Part shown: one piece after another, positions 57,127-64,000 of the stretch
Layout of the letters: each line of letters begins with the position of its first letter
How positions within the stretch are numbered: the stretch's first letter is position 1
Assembly (NCBI RefSeq): GCF_900187015.1
Contig: NZ_LT906479.1
Location: 1,364,001-1,428,000, forward strand
DNA from: Serratia ficaria
Lineage (GTDB): Bacteria > Pseudomonadota > Gammaproteobacteria > Enterobacterales > Enterobacteriaceae
DNA: 64,000 nucleotides
Direction: 5' to 3'
The notes under the pieces: model-generated
What the model was told of the DNA's origin: nothing
Database searches by the model: none
The model's input: the letters and a program-made list of their open reading frames with translations, nothing else
Made by a program: the position numbers and the translations under genes

Positions 57127-58271
57127 GAGCCAGCCCCCTGCGACGCTTTGCACACGTAAAACGTTTCCCGCAGCCCGTCGGTCTGCAGCGGATATTCCCG
57201 CGCCACTGCGGCGCGCACCGGCTCAACCAGCGCCTGCGGCATCAGGGCGACGACGCAGCCGCCAAAGCCGCCGCCGGTCATGCGCACGCCGCCGCGATCG
57301 CCGACGATCGCTTTGACGATCTCCACCAGCCGATCGATCGGCGGCACGGTGATTTCGAAATCATCGCGCATTGAGGCATGCGACTCCGCCATCAATCGGC
57401 CCATCAGCGGCATGTCGCCGGCCGCCAGCGCATCGGCCGCCGCCAGGGTACGATCGTTTTCGGTGATCACATGGCGCGCCCGTTTGGCGACGATCGGATC
57501 CAGCTCGTGCTGGATCGAGAAAAACAGCTCCGGGCTGACGTCGCGCAATGCCTTGACGCCAAAGAAACGCGCCGCTTCTTCACATTGTCTGCGGCGGGTG
57601 TTGTATTCGCTGTCGACCAAACCGCGTTTTACATTCGAATTGATGATCACCACCGCAATATTGTCCGGTACCGATACCGCCCGCGTCGACAGCGTGCGGC
57701 AGTCGATCAGCAGGGCGTGATCCCGTTGGCCGAGCGCGGAAATCAGCTGATCCATAATGCCGCAGTTGCAGCCGACGAACCGGTTCTCCGCTTCCTGGCC
57801 GTTCAGCGCCAGCGCCACGCCGTCCAACGGCAGCGCATACAGCGCCTGCAGCGCCTGGCCCACGGCCACCTCCAGCGAAGCGGAAGAGCTGAGGCCCGCA
57901 CCCTGCGGCACGTCGCCGGCGATCACCAAATCGGCGCCGCCAAAATCCGGGTTGCGGCTTTGCAGGTGTTTCACCACGCCGCGCACGTAATCGGACCAGC
58001 GCTGAGTCGGATGGCGGACGATCGGATCGTCGAGCGAAAACAGATCCTGCTGGTTGTCATAATCGGCGGCGATCGCGCGGATCTGGCGATCGTCGCGTTT
58101 GGCGCAGGCGATCAGGGTCTGGTAATCGATGGCGCAGGGCAGTACGAAACCGTCGTTATAATCGGTATGTTCGCCGATCAGATTCACCCGGCCCGGCGCC
58201 TGAATGGTCAGCGCGGGCGCGTAGCCGAAGTGCTCGGTAAAAATGCGGTGGGTATGTTGTTTCAGGCTCAT
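57120..58271 (-). CDS. galK: Galactokinase
   Basis: GalK phosphorylates alpha-D-galactose to galactose 1-phosphate. The product has 383 residues (E. coli 382). The GHMP-kinase signatures are [21 protein letters not shown] (galactokinase motif), [19 protein letters not shown] (ATP loop) and [14 protein letters not shown] near the C-terminus. The start overlaps the end of galT by four bases (ATGA) and the end overlaps galM, so the three genes are translationally linked. Confidence 0.96.
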   Translation of the reverse strand: MSLKQHTHRIFTEHFGYAPALTIQAPGRVNLIGEHTDYNDGFVLPCAIDYQTLIACAKRDDRQIRAIAADYDNQQDLFSLDDPIVRHPTQRWSDYVRGVVKHLQSRNPDFGGADLVIAGDVPQGAGLSSSASLEVAVGQALQALYALPLDGVALALNGQEAENRFVGCNCGIMDQLISALGQRDHALLIDCRTLSTRAVSVPDNIAVVIINSNVKRGLVDSEYNTRRRQCEEAARFFGVKALRDVSPELFFSIQHELDPIVAKRARHVITENDRTLAAADALAAGDMPLMGRLMAESHASMRDDFEITVPPIDRLVEIVKAIVGDRGGVRMTGGGFGGCVVALMPQALVEPVRAAVAREYPLQTDGLRETFYVCKASQGAGSC

Positions 58272-59320
58272 GCTTGGGCTCCGGCTTCACGGTAATGAAT
58301 ATCGCTGACGGCGCGCAGACGCTCTGCGGCCTGTTCAGCGGTCAGATCGCGCTGGGTTTCCGCCAGCATCTCGTAACCCACCATAAACTTGCGCACGGTG
58401 GCCGAACGCAGCAGCGGCGGATAGAAATGGGCGTGCAGCTGCCAGTGGCGGTTGTCGGCGCCATTGAACGGCGCGCCGTGCCAGCCCATGGAGTAGGGGA
58501 AAGAGCACTGGAACAGGTTGTCATAGCGGCTGGTCAGCTTTTTGAGCGCCAGCGCCAGATCGGCGGCCTGCGCGGCGCTGAGATCGGTAATGCGCGGCAC
58601 CGCCGCTTTTGGCAGCAGCAGCGTTTCAAACGGCCAGGCGGCCCAGTACGGCACCACCGCCAGCCAGTGCTCGGTTTCCACCACGGTGCGGTCGCCGGCG
58701 GCCAATTCCCGCCGCATATAGTCCAGCAGCAGCGGGGAATGGCGCTGCTGAAAATACTCGCGCTGCAGGCGATCTTCGCGTTCGACCTCGTTCGGCAGGA
58801 AGCTGTTGGCCCAGACTTGCCCGTGCGGATGCGGGTTGGAGCAACCCATCGCCGCGCCCTTGTTTTCGAACAGCTGCACCCACGGATAGCGCCGGCCCAG
58901 TTCGGCGGTTTGCGCCTGCCAGGTGGCGACGACCTTCTCCAGCGCCGGCAGCGGCAGCTCGGGCAGGGTTTTGCCGTGATCGGGGGAAAAGCAGATCACC
59001 CGGCTGGTGCCGCGCGCGCTTTGGCAGCGCATCAGCGGATCTTCGCTCTCCGGCGCCTGCGGGGTATCGCTCATCAGCGCCGCGAAGTCATTGACGAAGA
59101 CGTAGGTGTCGCGGTAATCAGGGTTTTTGTCGCCGGTGACGCGGGTGTTGCCCGGGCACAGGAAGCAGTGGGGATCGTGCGACGGCAGCGCGGCGTTGGG
59201 CAGCGGTTCTTGCTGTCCTTGCCAGGGGCGCTTGGCGCGGTGCGGCGAAACCAGTACCCACTGCCCGGTTAACGGGTTATAGCGGCGATGGGGATGGTCG
59301 ATGGGATTAAACTCCGTCAT
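58268..59320 (-). CDS. galT: Galactose-1-phosphate uridylyltransferase
   Basis: GalT exchanges galactose 1-phosphate with UDP-glucose in the Leloir pathway. From ATG 59320, preceded by AAAGGAA, it has 350 residues (E. coli 348). The active-site His triad is in [16 protein letters not shown]. Zinc-site motifs include FLCPGN near the N-terminus. In E. coli galE precedes galT; here galT is the first gene behind the gal operators and galE is not in the window, so the epimerase must be encoded elsewhere for the pathway to run. Confidence 0.95.
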   Translation of the reverse strand: MTEFNPIDHPHRRYNPLTGQWVLVSPHRAKRPWQGQQEPLPNAALPSHDPHCFLCPGNTRVTGDKNPDYRDTYVFVNDFAALMSDTPQAPESEDPLMRCQSARGTSRVICFSPDHGKTLPELPLPALEKVVATWQAQTAELGRRYPWVQLFENKGAAMGCSNPHPHGQVWANSFLPNEVEREDRLQREYFQQRHSPLLLDYMRRELAAGDRTVVETEHWLAVVPYWAAWPFETLLLPKAAVPRITDLSAAQAADLALALKKLTSRYDNLFQCSFPYSMGWHGAPFNGADNRHWQLHAHFYPPLLRSATVRKFMVGYEMLAETQRDLTAEQAAERLRAVSDIHYREAGAQA

Positions 59321-59352
59321 GGCGTTTCCTTTCTCGGCGCTGACGCGGCGTG

Positions 59353-59368
59353 ATGTAATCGCTTTCAC
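59353..59368 (-). promoter_or_regulatory. Gal operator, internal type (OI)
   Basis: On the minus strand GTGAAAGCGATTACAT fits the GalR/GalS consensus GTGNAANCGNTTNCAY. It lies 33 bases before the galT start codon, downstream of the expected promoter. In E. coli the corresponding operator is inside the galE coding region. Confidence 0.82.
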
Positions 59369-59462
59369 TCACCGGTTGCGGCGCCCTTCACTGGGTAAAG
59401 AGATAATGATGGGCAAAAAGATAGCATGCTTACGCAGAGGAAAAGGTGATCTAGCGCGAATA

Positions 59463-59478
59463 ATGGAATCGTTTACAC
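59463..59478 (-). promoter_or_regulatory. Gal operator, external type (OE)
   Basis: On the minus strand GTGTAAACGATTCCAT is identical to E. coli gal OE except for the last base. Its centre is 110 bp from the centre of OI, close to the 113-114 bp that allows GalR/HU looping in E. coli. The gal promoter is expected between the two, near CATGCTATCTTTTT at 59415-59428. Confidence 0.88.
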
Positions 59479-59573
59479 TCGAGCGACGATCGGCGAGGCC
59501 GCGCTGCGGGGATGGGGGTTTAGCGGAACATGAGCCCTGGGGATATTATGATGATAGCGTTTTCATCCATAAT

Positions 59574-59597
59574 GCCGGCAGAAAAATGCCTGCCGGC
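59574..59597 (-). terminator. Hairpin after the CPBP gene
   Basis: GCCGGCAG (59574-59581) and CTGCCGGC (59590-59597) form a perfect 8-base stem 9 bases beyond the stop of the CPBP-family gene on the minus strand. No T-run follows, so termination is uncertain. Confidence 0.45.
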
Positions 59598-59606
59598 GTT
59601 GAGGTT

Positions 59607-60425
59607 TTATGGATGCTGGTACAGCGGGTAGGTGAACAACAGCAGGTGCGTCAGATTAAGCCCGAAATGGAACAGGATCGGCACCCACAGACGGCCGCTC
59701 CACATCCAGGCCAGGCCGTAAATCACCCCGGCCAGCGTGGCGAACGCCACCATCAGCAGGCCGCCGGCCAGATGCGCCGCGCCAAAGACGGCGGCGGCGA
59801 CGATCAGCGCCGGCCAGGCGCCCAGCCACTGGCCGAGGCGTTGCTGCAGATAGCCGCGGAACAGCGCCTCTTCGGCCATGCAGACGAAGAACAGGTTGGC
59901 CATCAGGAACGGCAGGATCCAGGCGGGCGCGTGCGGCTCTATTTTCAGCCCGCCCAGCGCCACCGCCAGCAGCAACAGCGCGGGAACGCTGGCCAGCAGG
60001 GCGATCCAGGCCGATTTTCCGGCGCGCTGGCCGGTATTGGCCGAAAACAACGTGGGCAGGCAGGCGAACAGCAGGAAGGGTACCAGCGCCTTATCGAAGT
60101 TGTAATACATGGTGAAAGGCGCGCTGAGCGGGCCGGCTTTTTCACCGACTATCATCAACTGGTTATGGATATCCGGCACCAGATGCAGGAACAGCGCTAC
60201 GCAGCCGGCGATCACCAGGGCTTCGAAGACGAGCGCCAGATGACCTTTGGCGCGAAAATGATGCCGCAGCCACGCCAGCGCAACGATGACCAGCAAATAC
60301 CCCAGGCTGAGCGGCGTCAGCACGCCATGATAGAGCCCCATACCCGCCGATGCGGCCAAAATTAACCAGGCTATCAACCGGTTAAACGGCAAGAAAAATA
60401 ACGAAGCAGCAAGTACGCCCCACAT
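59607..60425 (-). CDS. CPBP-family intramembrane glutamic endopeptidase
   Basis: From ATG 60425, preceded by AAGGGA, the protein has 272 residues and about eight membrane helices. The frame is open to 60515 but without a better ribosome site. The family (Rce1/CaaX protease-like, ABI) motif EEALFRGYLQ has Glu185, Glu186 and Arg190. The second motif, FGAAH, follows about 35 residues later. CPBP proteases cleave within the membrane; some bacterial members confer self-immunity to bacteriocins or process them, but no bacteriocin gene is nearby. It is not in this position in E. coli. Confidence 0.85.
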   Translation of the reverse strand: MWGVLAASLFFLPFNRLIAWLILAASAGMGLYHGVLTPLSLGYLLVIVALAWLRHHFRAKGHLALVFEALVIAGCVALFLHLVPDIHNQLMIVGEKAGPLSAPFTMYYNFDKALVPFLLFACLPTLFSANTGQRAGKSAWIALLASVPALLLLAVALGGLKIEPHAPAWILPFLMANLFFVCMAEEALFRGYLQQRLGQWLGAWPALIVAAAVFGAAHLAGGLLMVAFATLAGVIYGLAWMWSGRLWVPILFHFGLNLTHLLLFTYPLYQHP

Positions 60426-60559
60426 AATATGTCCCTTTAAAATATGCACACGGCGCTCAATGCCTTTGCGGCGTGCGAATATGGCGAAGCTGAGCGCTAA
60501 AGCGGATAGTAGCACAGGGAAATGACACTAAAGGTCGGGGCAGTGGGCTCGCGCCCTCG

Positions 60560-61132
60560 TCAACGCTTCATCCAACTGGGCGAACGGGTGATTTCCGCCA
60601 GGTTCTGCAGGGTATCCAGGCTTTGTTGATGCAGTTCCTGCGTGGGCGCGGCGCAGAGATCCTGCAATACCGTCACCTGGAAACCGGCGTCGTGCGCCTG
60701 GCGCGCGGTGCTTTCGATCGCCAGCGGGGTGCTGACGCCGCCCAGCAGTAAATGATGGCAGCGGTGCTGCTGCAGCCAGGCTAACAAATTGTTACCGCTG
60801 AAGGCCGAAACCGCCGTTTTTTCGAACCGCAAATCCTCCGGTTCCCGCCGTAGCTCGGGCACCCATTGGCAACCCGGGCTGCTCAGGCGCAGGGCGCCGA
60901 TCTGTTTCAACTGATTGAACAGCGGCGAGTGCGGGGGAATATCGTGATAATCGTCGGCGAAGCCCACCCTTACCCAGATGACCGGGATTTTTCGCACCCG
61001 GGCGTAGGCCGCGGCGGCATTGACGTTGGCGATAAGATGGCTCGCTGCCGCCTGTTCGCGGCAGTGGTTTGCGCGCCCTTTGGGGCCAATCAGATCCTCG
61101 ATCAGATCGATAATAATCAGCGCGGCGGACAT
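60560..61132 (-). CDS. Isochorismatase-like hydrolase lacking the usual cysteine
   Basis: The 190-residue protein has the isochorismatase/cysteine-hydrolase fold: LIIIDLIEDL with Asp9, and FEKTAVSAF with Lys105, are the expected catalytic Asp and Lys. At the position of the nucleophilic Cys (family form GVSTNVCVESTA) it reads GVSTPLAIESTA, with Ala138. It is therefore unlikely to act as an amidase through a cysteine thioester. Isochorismatases such as PhzD work without Cys, so enzymatic activity is still possible. The gene stands alone between the CPBP gene and modF. The substrate cannot be predicted. Confidence 0.8.
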   Translation of the reverse strand: MSAALIIIDLIEDLIGPKGRANHCREQAAASHLIANVNAAAAYARVRKIPVIWVRVGFADDYHDIPPHSPLFNQLKQIGALRLSSPGCQWVPELRREPEDLRFEKTAVSAFSGNNLLAWLQQHRCHHLLLGGVSTPLAIESTARQAHDAGFQVTVLQDLCAAPTQELHQQSLDTLQNLAEITRSPSWMKR

Positions 61133-61255
61133 AGGGTCTCCAGAAAATGGCCTGCTATCTCTTTATGATAAAAGGCCAAATGTGATGCGTTGCGGGGAAG
61201 TGTTGCCGGATATGTCATCGGATGAGTGGCGAAGCCCCACCCATCCGGGGCGGGC

Positions 61256-62728
61256 TCAGGCTAGCTGCTGATGGCGATAACGGTAGTCGTCGCCGTCGGG
61301 CACGAAGCTCAGACGGTGGGTGATGCATTGCGGCGCGTCTTCGGCGTGGTGCGAAACGAACAGCAGCTGGGTGGCGCCCTGGCCGATCAGCACGTCAATG
61401 AAGCGGCGCACCAGCTGGCGATTGAGCGGATCCAGCCCCTGCAGCGGTTCATCGAGGATCAACAGCGCCGGATGCTTGACCAGCGCGCGGGCGATCAGCG
61501 CCAGCCGCTGCTGGCCCCAGGAGAGGCTGTGGAAGGGAGCGTCTCCCTGCGCGCCGCCGAGCCCCAGCAGCGCCAGCCATTGGTCGGTGAGCTGCTGCTG
61601 GCGATCCGACACCGCCTGATAGATGCCGATGGAGTCAAAGAAGCCGGACAACACCACGTTGCGCACGCTGCTGCTGACGCGGTAATCCAGGTGCAGGCTG
61701 CTGCTGACGTAGCCGATATGGCGTTTGATCTCCCAGATGGTTTCGCCGCTGCCGCGGCGGCGGCCGAACAACGTCAGATCGTTACTGTAGCCCTGCGGAT
61801 GATCGCCGGTGATCAGGCTGAGCAGCGTGGACTTTCCCGCGCCGTTCGGCCCGACGATCTGCCAGTGTTCGCCGGGGTTCACCTGCCAGTCCAGATGATT
61901 GAGGATCGGCCGGTCGTTGTAACTGACCACCCCGTCGCGCAGTACGATCAGCGGGCGATCCGCCGGCAGCCCGGCTGGCTGCGCCGGATCTTCGGTTTCC
62001 GGCAGCGCCAGCCCTTGCAGGTTTTCGCTGTGCGCCAGCTGCGCCACCAGCGCCTCCGCCATCACCTGCGGCCGCGCGCCCTGACTGGTCAGGGTGCAAT
62101 CGGCCAGCACGCCGACCTGTTGGATAAAATCCGGTATTTCGTCAAAGCGGTTGAGCACCAGGACCAGGGTGTAACCCTGCGCGCAGAGATCGCTCAGCAG
62201 GGCGGCCAGCTGGGCGCGCGAGTGCACGTCCAGCCCGTCGAAGGGTTCATCGAGGATCAGCAGATCGGGCTGCGGCATCAGCGCCCGGCACAGCAGGGTT
62301 TTGCGCGTTTCACCGGTGGAAAGGTATTTGAAGCGGCGCGACAGCAGGGGGGCGATGCCGAACTGGGTGGCCAGCTCCGCGCAGCGCGCCGGATCGCTGA
62401 CCTCTTCCTGAATGATTTCCGCCGCGGTGCGGCCGGTGTCTTCTTCGCCGGGGCTGAGCAGATCGGTGTTGTTGCGTTGCCATTCGTCGCTGACCAGCTT
62501 TTGCAGCTGTTCGAAGGAAATGCGCACCACCCGTTTGAAATCGCTGCGGCGTTCGCCATTGAGCAGGGTCAGTTCATCGGCCAGCGCACGGGCCAGGGCG
62601 GATTTGCCGCTGCCGTTGGCGCCGACGAACGCCCAGCTGTCGCCGGACTGGATGTGCAGCGCCTCCAGCGTCAGGGTACGGGTATCGCTTAAGCGAAATG
62701 AACCTTGCGAAATGTGCAACGACGACAT
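61256..62728 (-). CDS. modF: ModF, dual ABC-ATPase of the molybdate regulon
   Basis: ModF is a cytosolic protein with two fused ABC ATPase domains and no membrane partner, cotranscribed with modE; its precise role is unknown. From ATG 62728 it has 490 residues, as in E. coli. The first Walker A is at residues 36-43 (GANGSGKS) with LSTGETRK signature; the second is GPNGAGKSTLLSLITGDHP with SLSWGQQRLALI. Walker B motifs LLILDEPFDGLD and LLILDEPLQGLD are intact. It lies 90 bases after modE, and a GCAACG-TCA-CGTTGC hairpin sits at the modE end of that gap. Confidence 0.94.
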   Translation of the reverse strand: MSSLHISQGSFRLSDTRTLTLEALHIQSGDSWAFVGANGSGKSALARALADELTLLNGERRSDFKRVVRISFEQLQKLVSDEWQRNNTDLLSPGEEDTGRTAAEIIQEEVSDPARCAELATQFGIAPLLSRRFKYLSTGETRKTLLCRALMPQPDLLILDEPFDGLDVHSRAQLAALLSDLCAQGYTLVLVLNRFDEIPDFIQQVGVLADCTLTSQGARPQVMAEALVAQLAHSENLQGLALPETEDPAQPAGLPADRPLIVLRDGVVSYNDRPILNHLDWQVNPGEHWQIVGPNGAGKSTLLSLITGDHPQGYSNDLTLFGRRRGSGETIWEIKRHIGYVSSSLHLDYRVSSSVRNVVLSGFFDSIGIYQAVSDRQQQLTDQWLALLGLGGAQGDAPFHSLSWGQQRLALIARALVKHPALLILDEPLQGLDPLNRQLVRRFIDVLIGQGATQLLFVSHHAEDAPQCITHRLSFVPDGDDYRYRHQQLA

Positions 62729-62818
62729 CACCTGTTCCTTTTTATGCAATTGTTTGCCTTAGAAATAGGCGCATTGCACAGCGATGTCAATCAACAAAAA
62801 TGCAACGTCACGTTGCGC

Positions 62819-63610
62819 TTAGCACAACGTGGCGACGATCACCTGGTCGGCGTTAAACAGCGCGTGCACCGCGGCGCCGGGGCTCAGCTTCAGCGCCTGC
62901 AACTCTGCGGTGCTCAGGGTGGCGCACAGGGTTTCACCGCCGGCCAGCGTCACCAGCACTTCGCTGTACTCGGCGCCCGGCTGAATGCTGGCCACCACGC
63001 CCGCCAGCGCATTGTGCGCGGCATCGGCCCGCGGCGTCTCGACGCTCAGCTTCACCCAGGGAGCCTTGATCAGCGCCAGCACTTCTTTGCCGGGAACCAG
63101 CCGCAGCCGATCGGCGCTCTGCTGAGTGATCGCCGCCGCCAGGCGGGTCTGGCCGTCGTTCAACAAAATAGCCAGATGCTGCTGCACCTGCTGGTGGTCG
63201 CGTTCGATCACGGTGCCGAAAAACTGGTTGCGCGCGCTGGTCTGCAGCGAAAACCGTGAAATGGCCGCCAGCAGGCTGTCGAGCGGCAGGCTGTCCTGCT
63301 GCAGCACGTCGAAGGCTTTTTGCTGCACCTGGCCCAGCAGATCGTACAGCTGGATCAGCCGCTGGCCGTAGCGGGTGACCTGGGCGCCGCCGCCGCCTTT
63401 GCCGCCGGTGGCGCGTTCCACCACCGTGTGCTCCGCCAACCGGTTCATTTCGTTGATGGCATCCCAGGCGCTTTTGTAGCTGATGCCCGCCAGCTTGGCG
63501 CCCTGGCTGATGGAGCCGGTGTGTTGCACCTGTTTCAGCAGCGCGATGCGGCGCGGATCGGCGAACAGTTTTTGCTGGAGTTTTAAGGTAAGGAGAATTT
63601 CGGCCTGCAT
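62819..63610 (-). CDS. modE: ModE, molybdate-responsive transcriptional regulator
   Basis: ModE represses modABC and activates some molybdoenzyme genes when bound to molybdate. From ATG 63610 it has 263 residues (E. coli 262), beginning MQAEILLTLKLQQKLFADPR. The winged-helix domain (1-115) has SISQGAKLAGISYKSAWDAI and ERATGGKGGGGAQVT. Two MOP-type molybdate-binding domains follow, the first around SARNQFFGTVIERDHQQVQ. It is divergent from acrZ; the modABC operon it controls in E. coli would lie just past the right edge. Confidence 0.95.
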   Translation of the reverse strand: MQAEILLTLKLQQKLFADPRRIALLKQVQHTGSISQGAKLAGISYKSAWDAINEMNRLAEHTVVERATGGKGGGGAQVTRYGQRLIQLYDLLGQVQQKAFDVLQQDSLPLDSLLAAISRFSLQTSARNQFFGTVIERDHQQVQQHLAILLNDGQTRLAAAITQQSADRLRLVPGKEVLALIKAPWVKLSVETPRADAAHNALAGVVASIQPGAEYSEVLVTLAGGETLCATLSTAELQALKLSPGAAVHALFNADQVIVATLC

Positions 63611-63799
63611 AACGCGTCCTGTCGGCTGCAAAAGTCTTATTGTCGCCGATTTGGCCGCAAAGCGCCAAATGGCACGTTTGGCCGGTTACAAATGTCGCCG
63701 GCTGTTTAAAATAACCCCGTTTTGCCGATCTTTTGGGGTAAACTATCCCTTATGTGGCGGTGCGCATTGCCGCTCAATAAGCCGTTAAGCGAGGCCATC

Positions 63800-63949
63800 A
63801 TGTTGGAATTATTGAAAAGTCTGGTATTTGCCGTCGTAATGGTGCCGGTGGTTATGGCGATCATTCTCGGCCTGATCTACGGTTTGGCGGAGGTCTTCAA
63901 CATCTTCTCCAAAGTGGGCCGCTCGAAAGAAAACCGCACCCAGCACTGA
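63800..63949 (+). CDS. acrZ: AcrZ, small membrane partner of AcrB
   Basis: A 49-codon gene encodes one long hydrophobic helix, starting [20 protein letters not shown] and ending with a charged tail [13 protein letters not shown], matching E. coli AcrZ (49 residues). AcrZ binds the AcrB pump and alters its export of some drugs. GAGG lies 6 bases before the start. It is divergent from modE, as in E. coli. A weak GGCACG motif at about 63670-63675 could be part of a MarA/SoxS/Rob box, but the rest of the box is poor. Confidence 0.93.
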   Translation: MLELLKSLVFAVVMVPVVMAIILGLIYGLAEVFNIFSKVGRSKENRTQH

Positions 63950-63964
63950 CCGTCCCCCCATCCC

Positions 63965-63996
63965 GAACGCCCGCCGCCACCTGCGACGGGCGTTTC
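63965..63996 (+). terminator. Terminator after acrZ
   Basis: AACGCCCG (63966-63973) pairs with CGGGCGTT (63987-63994) around a 13-base loop and is followed by TC-rich sequence at the window edge. It starts 16 bases after the acrZ stop. The T-run is short, so read-through into the next operon is possible. Confidence 0.65.
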
Positions 63997-64000
63997 TCAA

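Noticed and set aside
63665..63690. MarA/SoxS/Rob box upstream of acrZ
   Set aside because: GGCACG is present but the AAAY half of the marbox is missing, so it was mentioned only as a weak possibility in the acrZ entry.

Overview
This window looks like a chromosomal segment of a Serratia-type enterobacterium (close to S. marcescens). The grounds are GC-rich codon usage, proteins that read as close orthologues of E. coli ones, and a backbone that follows the E. coli K-12 order from seqA to acrZ. The genus is inferred from the gene set, the GC content and ERIC repeats, not from a marker gene. No prophage, insertion sequence, integrase or CRISPR array was seen.

Layout. 1-3.4 kb: seqA-pgm, then a PadR-type regulator with a DUF3861 gene. 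3.4-11.8 kb: the potassium operon kdpFABCDE on the minus strand with its KdpE box, then ybfA. 12-21.3 kb: a ybgA remnant, phrB, a periplasmic class II cyclic-nucleotide phosphodiesterase, ybgI, and a 5-oxoproline block (pxpBCA, two DUF969/DUF979 membrane proteins, pcp), then nei. 21.3-33.2 kb: gltA divergent from sdhCDAB-sucABCD, i.e. most of the TCA cycle from citrate synthase to succinate dehydrogenase. 33.3-39.1 kb: a periplasmic nucleotidase and cydABX-ybgE (cytochrome bd). 39.3-44.8 kb: ybgC-tolQRAB-pal-cpoB, the envelope-constriction machine. 45.0-46.1 kb: a tRNA cluster Lys-Val-Lys-Lys-Lys embedded in unusual repeats. 46.6-53.2 kb: nadA-pnuC, then on the minus strand an EvgA/BvgA-type response regulator, a hybrid sensor kinase and zitB, all overlapping. 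53.4-59.6 kb: aroG, gpmA, psiF and galTKM without galE. 59.6-64 kb: a CPBP-family membrane protein, an isochorismatase-like protein, modEF and acrZ; modABC probably lies just beyond the right edge.

Functional links. Pcp would free N-terminal pyroglutamate, the DUF969/DUF979 pair is a candidate permease, and PxpABC would convert 5-oxoproline to glutamate. gltA, sdh, suc and cyd feed respiration, and the sdh promoter carries a clear CRP-type site. Regulatory DNA is well preserved: a KdpE box, two gal operators 110 bp apart, a Fur box before gpmA, and a palindromic operator cluster before the PadR gene.

The least explained DNA is in the tRNA spacers: strings of very short hairpins lie inside broken copies of the tRNA-Lys 3' end. 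Two large inverted repeats flank sdh, and ERIC-derived repeats, two of them internally deleted, sit in the suc and cyd leaders.
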